Assembly (NCBI RefSeq): GCF_014863355.1
Contig: NZ_JACZEP010000003.1
Location: 372,001-436,000 of the forward strand
Source of the DNA: Aminobacter carboxidus
GTDB taxonomy: Bacteria; Pseudomonadota; Alphaproteobacteria; Rhizobiales; Rhizobiaceae
DNA length: 64,000 nucleotides
Reading direction: 5' to 3'
Below the pieces are notes generated by a model, which saw only the letters and a list, made by a program, of their open reading frames with translations, was not told the DNA's origin and searched no databases. The position numbers and the translations under genes were made by a program. Positions 17,819 through 26,824 of this stretch are shown here, piece by piece. Positions within the stretch are counted from its first letter, which is position 1; every line of letters starts with the position of its first letter.

Positions 17819-17857
17819 ATCCCGACAGGAATCGAATCTGTGCCTGCAGATTAGGAG
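17816..17857 (-). pseudogene. tRNA-Arg(CCT)-like 3' fragment (minus strand)
   Basis: On the minus strand the sequence gives anticodon loop CTCCTAA (CCT, arginine) and a T-arm CAGATTCGATTCCTGT, followed by CGGGATCCA where an acceptor end would be. The 5' half is missing. It lies head-to-head with the plus-strand fragment. Such 3' ends are common integrase attachment sites, which fits the accessory island beginning here. Confidence 0.45.
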
Positions 17858-18086
17858 TTTGGTTCAAAGTTGAATCGCTCCATCCGAGATTGGCTGCGAG
17901 ACTGTCGCGACGCTGGAAACGCCGGTCAAGGCCTTGGCGCCAACCCGCCTTGACCTTGACCGGCTCCGCCGTGAAGCCACATGCAATGAAGCCACCCGGC
18001 GAATTGTCCGGTAGGGCAGGAGAGAGGCAAGGCTCTGGTGATGGGTGGACAGGAAAATGCTGCAGTACAGGTGGGAGTAGAATTCT

Positions 18087-18950
18087 ATGCTGGTTAGTGA
18101 AGTCTACTCAACCGGAGCTGCTGCTATCGTCGTCCATGCCTTTTATCCAGACGTGTTCGAGAAAATCCTTGATTTGGTTTGCTTGCTACCAAAGCAGCAT
18201 AAGTTGTTTGTCACTACCGTGGCCGAGCATGAGGCCATAATACAACAAATGCTTGAACAATCAGGGCGCGTGTATTCATTCCGGGTAATGAAGAACCGCG
18301 GGCGGGATGTCTTGCCTTTCCTCAAGATTTTTCCGCAAATACGGGCGCAAGGTTTCAATATCGTCGTCAAGTTGCACACTAAGAAATCTCCGCACCGTGG
18401 CGACGGACATTTGTGGGCGAGAGACATTCATACGCAGTTGCTCAATAGTGCGACGCTCGCGCGGGCCGTCGAAGCCTTTGCTGTCGATTCTTCTCTCGGC
18501 ATGCTTGGGCCTGAGGGACATTTTGTCTCAATGTCCGCTTATCTCGGCGCCAACAAATGCAAGGTACTTTCGATTGGCTCGCGACTGGGTCTAAGCGAGC
18601 AAGAAATTCAACAGGGTGGTTTCTTCGCGGGCACGATGTTTATGGCTCGGGCGGATGCGTTCGATCCTCTTGTGAGGCTAGCCTTTGATGACGAGGAATT
18701 CGAGCCTGAAGCAGGGCAGACTGATGGAACATTGGCTCATGCTCTGGAGCGTGCGATGGCCTTGAGTGTCACAGTTTCCGGAATGAGAATTGCGTCAGTC
18801 GCTGAGCCAGCGTCTTGGCCAACCATAAACAGACACTATGTTTTCGCCAAAAAGAAGCAGATAATTCGAGGCCTTTTTAAAAAGTGCGTTCGTTGCTACC
18901 AGCTTGGACTCAAGCGAATGCAATCTTTCGTGCGTTCGGGACGAATATGA
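18087..18950 (+). CDS. RgpF-like rhamnan synthesis/glycan protein
   Basis: 287-residue protein resembling the rhamnan synthesis F family (PF05045), found in polysaccharide and O-antigen loci. Typical features are the opening AAIVVHAFYPDVFEKIL, then RVMKNRGRDVLPFL, VVKLHTKKSPHR with GDGHLWARD, and the GGFFAGTMFMARADAFDPL segment. The family is considered to act on rhamnose-containing or related polymers, with the biochemical step often uncertain. It is the first gene of the island; GTGGGAG lies 9 bp before the ATG. Shorter than many multi-domain RgpF proteins, so only the core domain is present. Confidence 0.75.
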   Translation: MLVSEVYSTGAAAIVVHAFYPDVFEKILDLVCLLPKQHKLFVTTVAEHEAIIQQMLEQSGRVYSFRVMKNRGRDVLPFLKIFPQIRAQGFNIVVKLHTKKSPHRGDGHLWARDIHTQLLNSATLARAVEAFAVDSSLGMLGPEGHFVSMSAYLGANKCKVLSIGSRLGLSEQEIQQGGFFAGTMFMARADAFDPLVRLAFDDEEFEPEAGQTDGTLAHALERAMALSVTVSGMRIASVAEPASWPTINRHYVFAKKKQIIRGLFKKCVRCYQLGLKRMQSFVRSGRI

Positions 18951-19273
18951 CTGGTCGGGATGGACAACGCTATCGGATCCATCAACGAGATCGGAGCCTT
19001 ATGATGTCGCTGCTTTTGAAGGTTGAGTAAACGCGAACGCGCCATCGCCTATGGAAGTAGGGTCTGAACGAGAATCGTCGCCCCTCCTGAAGGCCTGTGG
19101 GGAGCTGTCTGCTACGACTGGGCAGCGCAGTGGGGCGGAGGCTCACGATGCCGTCGCTTCGCCGTCTAGATTACCGATTCCGTCGGACTTTCTCGGCTAC
19201 GCCTTTGTTTCGCGACACCACTGGTACCTATCTGCCGAGCCAGACCTAACGATCCATGCCGCGCGACGACTAA
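18951..19273. other. Intergenic region without supported gene
   Basis: No convincing coding sequence. A 78-codon plus frame (19051-19287) has no ribosome site and no recognisable features. The stretch separates the RgpF-like gene from a probable gene remnant. Confidence 0.5.
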
Positions 19274-19510
19274 ACAAAGCGGGGTAGGTCGCTCATAAGT
19301 GCCGAAAGGTCTGACCATGCTATCGAGTGGTGGTTCACGGATCGGTTCATCGTTCCGGAGACGCGTTGTGCGCACCTGTTGAAATCAACCGGTTTCGAGC
19401 CGGACTGGGCGGGTATCTTCTTCCATGGTGGTAATTACCTGTGGACATCAGGCCACCTTGACAAAGCTCATGCGAGCTTGCACTCGGGGAAGGGAATTCA
19501 CCACAATTGA
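19274..19510 (+). pseudogene. Possible gene remnant in polysaccharide island
   Basis: An open frame without a start codon runs from the stop at 19271 to TGA at 19508. The translation is protein-like in the middle and rich in aromatics (IEWWFTDRFIVPE, then FEPDWAGIFFHGGNYLW). It could be the tail of a decayed glycan-related enzyme. Family not recognised; evidence is only composition and position. Confidence 0.25.
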
Positions 19511-19522
19511 GCTTTTACATCT

Positions 19523-21967
19523 ATGTGGCTCGCAAATCACCCGGGCAACGACGTGACCGCATACGAGACTACTGCCACAAGCACCCCTTTGGTATCCGTC
19601 CTGATCCCCGCTCACAACGAGGCAGACCATATCGCTGGAGCAATAGAGTCCGTTCTGTATCAGAAAACTCGTTTTCCGGTGGAGATCCTCATCATTGACG
19701 ATGGGTCAACCGACCGAACGGCCGAGATCGCCGAGTCTTACGCGTCCCGACATCGCAACATTAAGGTTCTTCAGAACAAGGCGAAGAAGGGAAAGGGCTA
19801 TTCCATCCGGCGCGCCTACAATCAAGCGCGGGGTAGGTTCGTCCATGTGCTCGATGCGGACGACATCTTCTCAAATTGGGACAAATTGCAGCGGCAAGTA
19901 GACATACTGCGTAGGCGGACCGATTGCTTTGCAGTGGCGCACAACACACTATTCCTGACGCAGGATGATCGGGTCAGGATCGTGCCAGGATGTACCGCCG
20001 ACACGGTCTTTCGCTACACAGATTGTCACCAGAATAAATTTTACTGCCACACCTCGAGCTATTTGTTCCGGCGGCTGGACACGGGCCTTCCCGCCTATTT
20101 TGAGCGCGAGACCATGCGAGGCGACACCGCGCTATTTTTCTTCCATGCTTTTGCGACGCGCAAATCAGTCTATGTGATGAAACAGGTGATGAGTGTCTAC
20201 AACATCCATGGGCAGGGTATTTGGACCAGCCTGGATCAGCGCGCTAAAGACGACTTTAATATCGCGATCCTTCGGGATCTCCAGACCCTTGTAGTACAAG
20301 ACCCCGAGCGGCCCGAACACAAAAGCCTAGAGAAACGGATCGACTGGGCTGAAAAGAAGAGGCTGGCTGCCGTCACCGCATCCGACGCCCTGGATTTTCG
20401 CAGCGGTGACGAACTCGTCCGCGAATGTGAGCGCACTGCGGCCAAAATCTTCCTGCCCGAGATACGAGCCCGCGCCTTCCAGGCAATGTACTCGCTGCCG
20501 GACGTAGACACACTTATGGAAACGGTCGGACGGACTGTACTTTTGCGAGAAGGGTTCCACCTTGCCGGACGGCGGCACGACGCGCGCAAGGTCGTGCTGC
20601 TCGTGTCCGGCTTTGTGCCGAACGGCGGCGGCGTGTTCCGCGAGATTAAAGAAATCGTAGGCGAGTTGTTGAGCAGCGGTTTCAGGATCGACATCCTTAG
20701 CTCCGGCAAGATTGACACGGACCGGAAAATCATCGACGCCCATTTCGCCCATCCCGCCATCACATATCGGCAGGTCGACAGGGCGGGCTCGCTGCTTGCC
20801 CAGATTGGCGAGGCACTCCGCTTTTTGGCCGAGGCTGCACCTGACCGAATTTACCCGTTCATCACACATCACGATGTGGTCGGGCTTGCAGCCATGCAGC
20901 GAGGGCTGGGGCGAGAGATCGTGTTCGACTACGTCTACGACCACGGGCTGTCGCTCGGGGTGCACAGCAGCGCGATTGATCGGATCGTGGCGAAGACACA
21001 CACACAAGCCTCGGCCTTGGCCCCCGTGATAGATCCATCGCGGATCGTGCAACTCGCACCGTTTTTCACCGATCGTTTTGATGAGAACCCTTACCGCCCG
21101 CTGGTCAATGGAATACTGACAACGGCATCGGCGGCCGCCCGGCCCTACAAGGTGGAGTCCGAGTACCGGTATGCCTACTTCGACGTGATACTTTCTGCCC
21201 TCTCGGCGGTGAATATGCGGCACATCCACTACGGCCCATTATCTCCTGACGTAGTAGCGGAATTCTTGGACAGGCTGCGTGCAGCGCGCGTGCCCGAGGA
21301 TCGTTTCGTCCATATCCCTTGGGCCGACGATCTTGGTGGCAGTCTTCTCAGGAGTGGCGTCGACCTGTTCATTGCGCCCTTCCCCATCTGTTCGGCTCGG
21401 ATCGGTATAGAGGTGATGTGCTGCGGTATCCCCAGCCTGAACCATCGCTCCAGCGTTCCCGGCCTGCCCGAGGCCGGCGATTTTGTCGACCCAGTGCAAC
21501 CGGGGTGGACATCGCCCGAAGATCTGATCGTCAGTTTATCACAAATGAACGCCACGCGACTTCAGGCGCTCTCGTGCTCGACCCGAGCCTATTTCAGTGC
21601 ACAGAATTCGTCATCTATATCTTTACGCCGCTTCGTGGATGGCGCATTCGATGCGCCACAGATCTCTCCCTATCCGCGCTTTACGCTGGATGACCTTGCG
21701 CTCGAACCATTCTTCGACAGTCGGATAGCAGAGGAGCGCAACAACGGTTCGGCGGAGGGCCGCGACAGTCGCCCGGCAAGTGTCAGTCTTCTGGCAAGGG
21801 ATTGTCGCCCGGCGGGAGACAGTCGTCCAGCAGAGGACAGTCGTCCGGCAGAGGAGCGGGCTATGTATCAAGAAATCGAGCAGCGCCCGCTCAAGTTCTG
21901 GCACCGAACGCCCAATCGCCGACGTGTGCGGGCAGCGTTCTACTGGTTTTTGAGACGACGCTCCTGA
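19523..21967 (+). CDS. Bimodular glycosyltransferase (GT2 plus GT-B-like domain)
   Basis: 814-residue protein. Residues about 23-250 form a GT2 (GT-A) domain with VSVLIPAHNEADHI, ILIIDDGSTDRTAEIA and the metal-binding VLDADDIFS. Residues about 355-700 look like a second, GT-B-type transferase (VVLLVSGFVPNGGGVFREI, HIHYGPLSPDVVAEFL, IAPFPICSARIGIEVMCCGIPSLN). The C-terminal ~80 residues are low complexity with repeated DSRPA units, then a basic tail. Two domains suggest addition of two sugars or both steps of a polymer repeat; substrates unknown. Ribosome site weak; the true start could be a little downstream. Confidence 0.75.
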   Translation: MWLANHPGNDVTAYETTATSTPLVSVLIPAHNEADHIAGAIESVLYQKTRFPVEILIIDDGSTDRTAEIAESYASRHRNIKVLQNKAKKGKGYSIRRAYNQARGRFVHVLDADDIFSNWDKLQRQVDILRRRTDCFAVAHNTLFLTQDDRVRIVPGCTADTVFRYTDCHQNKFYCHTSSYLFRRLDTGLPAYFERETMRGDTALFFFHAFATRKSVYVMKQVMSVYNIHGQGIWTSLDQRAKDDFNIAILRDLQTLVVQDPERPEHKSLEKRIDWAEKKRLAAVTASDALDFRSGDELVRECERTAAKIFLPEIRARAFQAMYSLPDVDTLMETVGRTVLLREGFHLAGRRHDARKVVLLVSGFVPNGGGVFREIKEIVGELLSSGFRIDILSSGKIDTDRKIIDAHFAHPAITYRQVDRAGSLLAQIGEALRFLAEAAPDRIYPFITHHDVVGLAAMQRGLGREIVFDYVYDHGLSLGVHSSAIDRIVAKTHTQASALAPVIDPSRIVQLAPFFTDRFDENPYRPLVNGILTTASAAARPYKVESEYRYAYFDVILSALSAVNMRHIHYGPLSPDVVAEFLDRLRAARVPEDRFVHIPWADDLGGSLLRSGVDLFIAPFPICSARIGIEVMCCGIPSLNHRSSVPGLPEAGDFVDPVQPGWTSPEDLIVSLSQMNATRLQALSCSTRAYFSAQNSSSISLRRFVDGAFDAPQISPYPRFTLDDLALEPFFDSRIAEERNNGSAEGRDSRPASVSLLARDCRPAGDSRPAEDSRPAEERAMYQEIEQRPLKFWHRTPNRRRVRAAFYWFLRRRS
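21764..21856 (+). repeat. Degenerate tandem repeat encoding DSRPA-like units
   Basis: About five imperfect units of 15-19 bp based on GACAGTCGTCCGGCAGAG follow one another in frame within the C-terminus of the large glycosyltransferase, giving DSRPAS, VSLLAR, DCRPAG, DSRPAE, DSRPAE. The last two are nearly identical, indicating recent slippage. Confidence 0.7.
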
Positions 21968-22209
21968 AAAGCTTGGGCCGGGCTCGCCGGGAAACTGTCA
22001 GGGGTCGCGGCCGGCCTGTCATCTGATATGCTCACTATGTCCGCCCGTTAGCAGGTGGCGAAGCGCGCGGGACGGATCGCCAACAGCGGCGCCAGTTGCT
22101 TGGCTCGCTGGCGCTGCACATCCTTTAAGGATTATCTGAATGGCGGATACGATGATCGGATTGGAAATAGGGTCTCGTTGAGAAAACCTACAGGGGATCA
22201 AAATAGGAC

Positions 22210-22818
22210 ATGCTTGAACGAATCGGACCGGACAACCCGACCATCTCCCGCCCAGCGCCGGGGATCGAAGAGCGCATTGCGAGCCTATTGGAGCAAGCTC
22301 CCGATGCCGCAGTGGCCGAAATTGGCGTGGGCATCGGAGCCACCACCCAAGCTATTGCCAAGACGATGAAGGGACGAGGCAAACTCCACATCTTCGACTT
22401 TCAAGATTCCGTTGATGAGTTGAAGGCGGACCTCAACGGACTCGGGTTCTTCAATGTCGTGGCTCACGGCAATACGCGGCGTCATTGGGACAGCTACCAT
22501 TGGTCGCTTGCCAAGCTTCTCGATGCCATGCGCTGCCCGATTTTCGATTACGCATACCTCGATGGCTCACATCTGCTGCTGCACGATTTACCGGCGTTCG
22601 TGATTCTCGATAAGTTGGTGAAGCCTGGCGGCTTTATTGAGTTCGACGATTACGGATGGAAGTTCGAGAACTCGACATGGATGAAAGCTACTCGGCACGA
22701 ATACATCACCGACGAGCATGCAGCGGTACCAAACATTAAAATGCTAGTTGATCTCTTCGTGAAGGGCAATCCGAACTACCGAATGGTGACGACCAACCGC
22801 CTGTTCCAGAGACTCTGA
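22210..22818 (+). CDS. Class I SAM-dependent methyltransferase
   Basis: 202-residue protein with a Rossmann-like methyltransferase fold. Motif I is VAEIGVGIGATTQAIA (residues 35-50), the acidic end of beta-2 is HIFDFQD, and a later strand reads FDYAYLDGSHLLLHD followed by LVKPGGFIEFDDYGW, typical of the Methyltransf_24 group. In this setting it may methylate a sugar or lipid-linked glycan. The ATG is preceded by AGGGGA and TAGGAC at a workable distance. Target unknown. Confidence 0.75.
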   Translation: MLERIGPDNPTISRPAPGIEERIASLLEQAPDAAVAEIGVGIGATTQAIAKTMKGRGKLHIFDFQDSVDELKADLNGLGFFNVVAHGNTRRHWDSYHWSLAKLLDAMRCPIFDYAYLDGSHLLLHDLPAFVILDKLVKPGGFIEFDDYGWKFENSTWMKATRHEYITDEHAAVPNIKMLVDLFVKGNPNYRMVTTNRLFQRL

Positions 22819-22820
22819 AC

Positions 22821-23087
22821 GTGGCCTATAGCGAGCGGCGGCTCAGTGACGATAGCTATCGGGAACGGCTGCTCGCGAGCAGTTTAGTTGTCCGCGACCG
22901 GGTCAGAGATTACCTTTCGCCGAGACGTTCGTGCTCATGCCAACGTAAATCCTGCGCTGACGTCACAATGGGCACAAACGTATGCGGCCACAGGCAATCC
23001 GGGCGCACTCCGCCGCTGCAGTGGTTGTGTGCAACCACCATTTGCGGCACATGAGAGCCTCTATATGATTCTACCAGGAGCTTAGTA
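22821..23087. other. Gap between methyltransferase and sugar genes
   Basis: A GTG-started frame (22821-23054) opens 2 bp after the methyltransferase stop, and its first ~35 codons look plausible (helical, charged), but it has no recognisable family and degrades into Cys/Arg-rich text. It may be a truncated gene. The end of this gap carries AGGAG for the following TTG-started gene. Confidence 0.35.
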
Positions 23088-23558
23088 TTGAATAACGTCT
23101 TCCTCCATTCCAGTTCTGACGTGCAAACGTCACATATAGGAGATGGAACCAGAATCTGGCAGTATGTTGTCGTACTTCCGGGCGCGCAAATTGGTCGTGA
23201 AGTTAACATTTGCTCACATTGTTTTGTTGAGAATAATGTCAGGGTAGGTGATCGCGTGACTATCAAGAGCGGCGTGCAACTCTGGGATGGGGTTCACTTG
23301 GAGGACGATGTGTTTGTGGGGCCGAACGTCACATTCACCAACGATCGATACCCTCGAAGCAAGAACCATTCTGCGGTTCTTTTGACAACAATTGTTAAGG
23401 CAGGTGCCTCCATAGGGGGGGGTGCCACCATTTTGCCTGGAATTGAGATTGGCAAGGGTGCGATCGTTGGAGCGGGCGCTGTCGTCACGAGGTCCGTTCC
23501 TGACTACGCGACTGTTGTTGGAAACCCAGCACGACCTGTGAGATCGCTTGGCCAATGA
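23088..23558 (+). CDS. Hexapeptide-repeat acetyltransferase (FdtC/WbbJ-like)
   Basis: 156-residue left-handed beta-helix acyltransferase. Repeated hexapeptides are visible: [77 protein letters not shown], closing with [15 protein letters not shown]. Expected role is N-acetylation of a dTDP-3-amino-3,6-dideoxyhexose. The start is a TTG at 23088, supported by AGGAG 7 bp upstream and by the family's N-terminus; no ATG fits. It overlaps the next gene by ATGA. Confidence 0.85.
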   Translation: MNNVFLHSSSDVQTSHIGDGTRIWQYVVVLPGAQIGREVNICSHCFVENNVRVGDRVTIKSGVQLWDGVHLEDDVFVGPNVTFTNDRYPRSKNHSAVLLTTIVKAGASIGGGATILPGIEIGKGAIVGAGAVVTRSVPDYATVVGNPARPVRSLGQ

Positions 23559-23968
23559 GTATAGATAAGTGCCATATCGTCGATCTGCCGAAAATCGCCG
23601 ACTCACGCGGAAACCTTACCTTTATCGAAGGCCAGCGCCATGTGCCTTTCGACATACGGCGGGTCTACTACCTCTACGATGTGCCGGGGGGCGCTGAACG
23701 TGGTGGTCATGCCCACAAGCAACTGTCTCAGCTCATTGTGGCGATGGCGGGAAGCTTTGATATAGTAATAAACGATGGAATTAAAGAAAAGAGAATACAT
23801 CTCAATCGTTCGTACAAAGGCCTTTACATTTGCCCCATGATTTGGCGAGAACTGGATAATTTCTCGTCTGGAGCTGTCTGCATGGTGCTTGCGTCAAATT
23901 TGTATGACGAATCTGATTACTACAGAGAGTATTCTACTTTTCTTGAAGCTATTCAAGGCAAGACATGA
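23555..23968 (+). CDS. dTDP-4-keto-6-deoxyglucose 3,4-ketoisomerase (FdtA/QdtA-like)
   Basis: 137-residue cupin-fold sugar 3,4-ketoisomerase (WxcM/FdtA C-terminal family). It converts dTDP-4-keto-6-deoxyglucose to the 3-keto sugar. Visible: [38 protein letters not shown] with the catalytic-histidine region, [16 protein letters not shown] and [24 protein letters not shown]. FdtA (galacto) and QdtA (gluco) products cannot be told apart by eye. Overlaps its neighbours by 4 bp on both sides, so the three sugar genes are translationally coupled. Confidence 0.88.
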   Translation: MSIDKCHIVDLPKIADSRGNLTFIEGQRHVPFDIRRVYYLYDVPGGAERGGHAHKQLSQLIVAMAGSFDIVINDGIKEKRIHLNRSYKGLYICPMIWRELDNFSSGAVCMVLASNLYDESDYYREYSTFLEAIQGKT

Positions 23969-25080
23969 CGATCCCTTTTTTGAATCTAGCTGCTGCCTAC
24001 CAAGAACTCAAAGTGGAGATAGACGCAGCTGTATCGCGTGTACTTGATAGTGGCTGGTATATTCTTGGGCCGGAAGTCGACGCATTCGAGTCAGACTTCG
24101 CAGACTACTGTGAAGCCGCATATGCGGTCGGCGTCGGTAACGGCCTTGACGCCCTTGTTATCGGCTTGCGCGCGCTGGGTGTTGGTCCAGGCGATGAAGT
24201 GATCGTTCCATCGAATACGTTCATTGCGACATGGCTCGCCGTTTCGTCGGTTGGAGCTAAGTTGATACCGGTCGAGCCGGATTTGGCCACCTGCAACCTT
24301 GATCCAAAGCGTACTGCCTCCGCGATTACCAGCCGGACCAAGGCAATCATTCCGGTACACCTCTACGGCGCGCCATGTGACATGGATCCGATTATCGCTC
24401 TTGCGCGTGAGAAGGGCCTTTCTGTTATTGAAGACGCAGCGCAGGCACATGGGGCGCGATACCGCGGCAGGCGCATTGGAAGCCACAGTGACCTAGTCTG
24501 TTGGAGCTTCTACCCAGGCAAGAACCTTGGCGCCATGGGTGACGGAGGGGCAATCACGACCAACCGTCCGGAACTTGCCGATCGATTGCGCGTATTGCGA
24601 AATTACGGATCACGCGAGAAGTATCGGAACGACGTCAAGGGAATGAACACTAGGCTAGACCCGATTCAGGCGGCAATCCTCAGGGTCAAATTAAAGCATC
24701 TCGATGCATGGAACGCCCGCCGTCGAAAAATTGCGGACTTCTATCTTGCAGCGCTCAAGGGAAGCAGTCTCGTATTGCCGCAGAATCCGGATTGGTCTGA
24801 ACCGGTGTGGCATCTGTTTGTTGTTCGCTCGCGACAGCGGGACGCCCTTATGGCGCACTTGAGTAAACAGGGGATCTCGGCACTGGTTCATTACCCAATC
24901 CCACCCCATAGGCAGCAGGCCTACGCCGTCGACGGATTCAGTAGCGATGCATTTGGAGTGAGTGACGCCATGTCGGATCAGGTGGTTAGCCTGCCCATAG
25001 GCCCTCATATGTCAGAGCAGGATGCACGGAAGGTAACCAGCGTCGTGCTCGATTTTGAGAACGGCACGGCGCGTATGTAA
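23965..25080 (+). CDS. DegT/DnrJ/EryC1 sugar aminotransferase (FdtB/QdtB-like)
   Basis: 371-residue PLP-dependent aminotransferase of nucleotide-sugar biosynthesis. It would aminate C3 of the dTDP-3-keto-6-deoxyhexose made by the preceding isomerase. Visible motifs are [12 protein letters not shown] at the start, [69 protein letters not shown] and [15 protein letters not shown] with the PLP lysine K186. With the isomerase and acetyltransferase it completes dTDP-Fuc3NAc or dTDP-Qui3NAc synthesis; rmlA/rmlB are not in the window. Confidence 0.9.
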   Translation: MTIPFLNLAAAYQELKVEIDAAVSRVLDSGWYILGPEVDAFESDFADYCEAAYAVGVGNGLDALVIGLRALGVGPGDEVIVPSNTFIATWLAVSSVGAKLIPVEPDLATCNLDPKRTASAITSRTKAIIPVHLYGAPCDMDPIIALAREKGLSVIEDAAQAHGARYRGRRIGSHSDLVCWSFYPGKNLGAMGDGGAITTNRPELADRLRVLRNYGSREKYRNDVKGMNTRLDPIQAAILRVKLKHLDAWNARRRKIADFYLAALKGSSLVLPQNPDWSEPVWHLFVVRSRQRDALMAHLSKQGISALVHYPIPPHRQQAYAVDGFSSDAFGVSDAMSDQVVSLPIGPHMSEQDARKVTSVVLDFENGTARM

Positions 25081-25542
25081 AATTACGCGTAATTCTGGAA
25101 TGCAGATCTTAAAGAGGCGGTCTACGCGAATTGCGGTGGCGCAGGCGGCCCGCGACTACGAAGGTATCGCCCCTACGATCCGCCGGCGGCCGCCGGTAAA
25201 TTGTGCGTCGTCAAGTCCTCCTGTTCCAAAGGTTCCGCTGCGACAGCAGCAAAGATAGAGTCTTGATCGCATGCTGCGAGCCGAGTAAGGCAAAGAAAAC
25301 TTCTGTCCGAAGAGACGGTGAGGAGCGGGACACTGACCTGCACTGGAAATGGTTCGCAGAGAGATTACTGGCGCCAGCACATAACTGGGGCTGTTCACAA
25401 TCGGATCCCGTTCGATCATGATCTAGGTTGGCGGGCGAACGCATTTAGCCTGGCCATTCGGCCTACCTCGACTTGAGGCTACGAAAAGGTCATCGCCCTC
25501 ACCAATTCGCGTCTTGAGTGGCTTGTAGGGATCGTTCAAAGA
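25081..25542. other. 462-bp gap without supported gene
   Basis: Short frames occur on both strands but none has a ribosome site or recognisable motif. It probably contains the promoter for the glycosyltransferase pair that follows, and perhaps recombination scars. Confidence 0.5.
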
Positions 25543-26817
25543 ATGTCCATATTACTCAAGATTAAGAATTGGGCAAAGGCAAAGTACAAGAAGAAGCGGA
25601 ACAAAATGTTGCGGTGGTATCTGAACCCCGCGAATACTTCGTTGGCCAAGGTTCATTTTTCGGCGTGTCTAACGACAGTTATGAGGATTTTGTATCCGGA
25701 ATACAGATTGCTTCCGATTTCCAAGATCGGTACGTCTGGCCATGACGTCAGTAAAATGTGGCCGGCCTTTAGTGGTAAAGCTTTTGCTCCGAAATCTATT
25801 GGCAAGCAAGCGCGAAGCAACGCCTATACATTTCCGACGGTCACCGCGCGGAGATTTGCAAATGCGACTGTCTGCGGTACAGCATCAGCATTTGTTTGTG
25901 GGGACGAGGCACTTTTGCCTGATTACTATGTTGCTACCCCCCAAGCATTGATAGAAGATGGTACGTTGTTGTTTGCGCAACTACACTCACAAGCTATGGT
26001 GCGCCACAGGCCGTATGACAGGATCGAAAAGGGAATATGCGTATTCGGATCCGGGGCCACGAATTGGTATCACTGGCTGATCGAAATTCTTCCCGCAGCG
26101 GGCTATGCTCAGTCGTTGTGCGAACAGTTCGACGCCTATCCCCTACTTGTCCCAGAGTCTTGTCTGCAAAGGCCGACTTTTCGGGACTCGCTTCTAGCCG
26201 TCGCCCCTGACTGTCAGTTCAAGCCAATGAAGCCGGACCTGCTCTATCAGGTCGAGGATCTTGTTGTAATTGACAGCCCTGTCAGGGGCCCAATGAATTT
26301 CACGAAAGGCCAATGGCCCAAAATCACAGATTATGCTCAGCACGATCCTGCGCTGCTGGCCCATCGCAGGCTAATTCTGGACAGCCTGGAAATCCCTTCC
26401 CAAACTGCGGGACGGCGGATATTCCTTGCGCGTGACAATGTTCGCCGTGCGTACAATCAGGAAGAACTGTTGGCGGTCGCTGCCGACTTTGGCTTTGAAG
26501 CCGTCTATCCTGAGATGATGACGTTTCGCGAACAGGTAGAGCTCTTTCACAGCGCTAGCCTCATAGTTGGGGCTTCCGGAGCAGCTTTCGCGAACATGAT
26601 TTTTTGCCAAGCAGGGACGCGGGCCTTAACTTGGATCATTCCACAATATGACGAATTCTGTTGCTATTCTAATCTTGCAGGGCTTGTCGGAGCGGATCTA
26701 AATTACCTTTTTGTTTCCTCTGCAGTGAATATCACCTCTTCATTTGAGGCCTACAGCGCCGCATATAACGTGGATCCGATCGAGCTAAAGTCGGCCTTGA
26801 TCGCCCTGAATTTCTGA
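25543..26817 (+). CDS. Glycosyltransferase family 61 (DUF563) protein
   Basis: 424-residue protein. The GT61 signature is seen from the middle on: FGSGATNWYHWLIEILPAAGYA, YPLLVPESC, then RRIFLARDNVRRAYNQEELLAVAADFGFE, MTFREQVELFHSASLIVGASGAAFANMIFC. Bacterial GT61 proteins occur in capsular and exopolysaccharide loci; donor unknown. The N-terminus is basic (KIKNWAKAKYKKKRNK) and could associate with the membrane. Ribosome site weak at 25543; the ATG at residue 22 is an alternative start. The following GT2 gene starts 7 bp after the stop. Confidence 0.82.
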   Translation: MSILLKIKNWAKAKYKKKRNKMLRWYLNPANTSLAKVHFSACLTTVMRILYPEYRLLPISKIGTSGHDVSKMWPAFSGKAFAPKSIGKQARSNAYTFPTVTARRFANATVCGTASAFVCGDEALLPDYYVATPQALIEDGTLLFAQLHSQAMVRHRPYDRIEKGICVFGSGATNWYHWLIEILPAAGYAQSLCEQFDAYPLLVPESCLQRPTFRDSLLAVAPDCQFKPMKPDLLYQVEDLVVIDSPVRGPMNFTKGQWPKITDYAQHDPALLAHRRLILDSLEIPSQTAGRRIFLARDNVRRAYNQEELLAVAADFGFEAVYPEMMTFREQVELFHSASLIVGASGAAFANMIFCQAGTRALTWIIPQYDEFCCYSNLAGLVGADLNYLFVSSAVNITSSFEAYSAAYNVDPIELKSALIALNF

Positions 26818-26824
26818 GGGCCCG

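Larger units (their letters stand above)
17707..18086. other. Intergenic region, left edge of accessory island
   Basis: No gene is supported in these 380 bp. They hold two tRNA-like 3' fragments (17781-17857, listed separately), then a GC-rich stretch ending in the ribosome site GTGGGAG of the RgpF-like gene. Composition shifts here from the compact C1 genes to looser accessory DNA. Confidence 0.6.

Noticed and set aside
17679-17867. Minus-strand 62-codon frame with SGSRIRTCDLCLRG motif
   Set aside because: This is the typical false protein produced by reading across tRNA sequence; the DNA matches tRNA 3' fragments instead.
19051-19287. 78-codon plus frame in the glycan island
   Set aside because: No ribosome site and low-complexity start; an overlapping frame is at least as protein-like.
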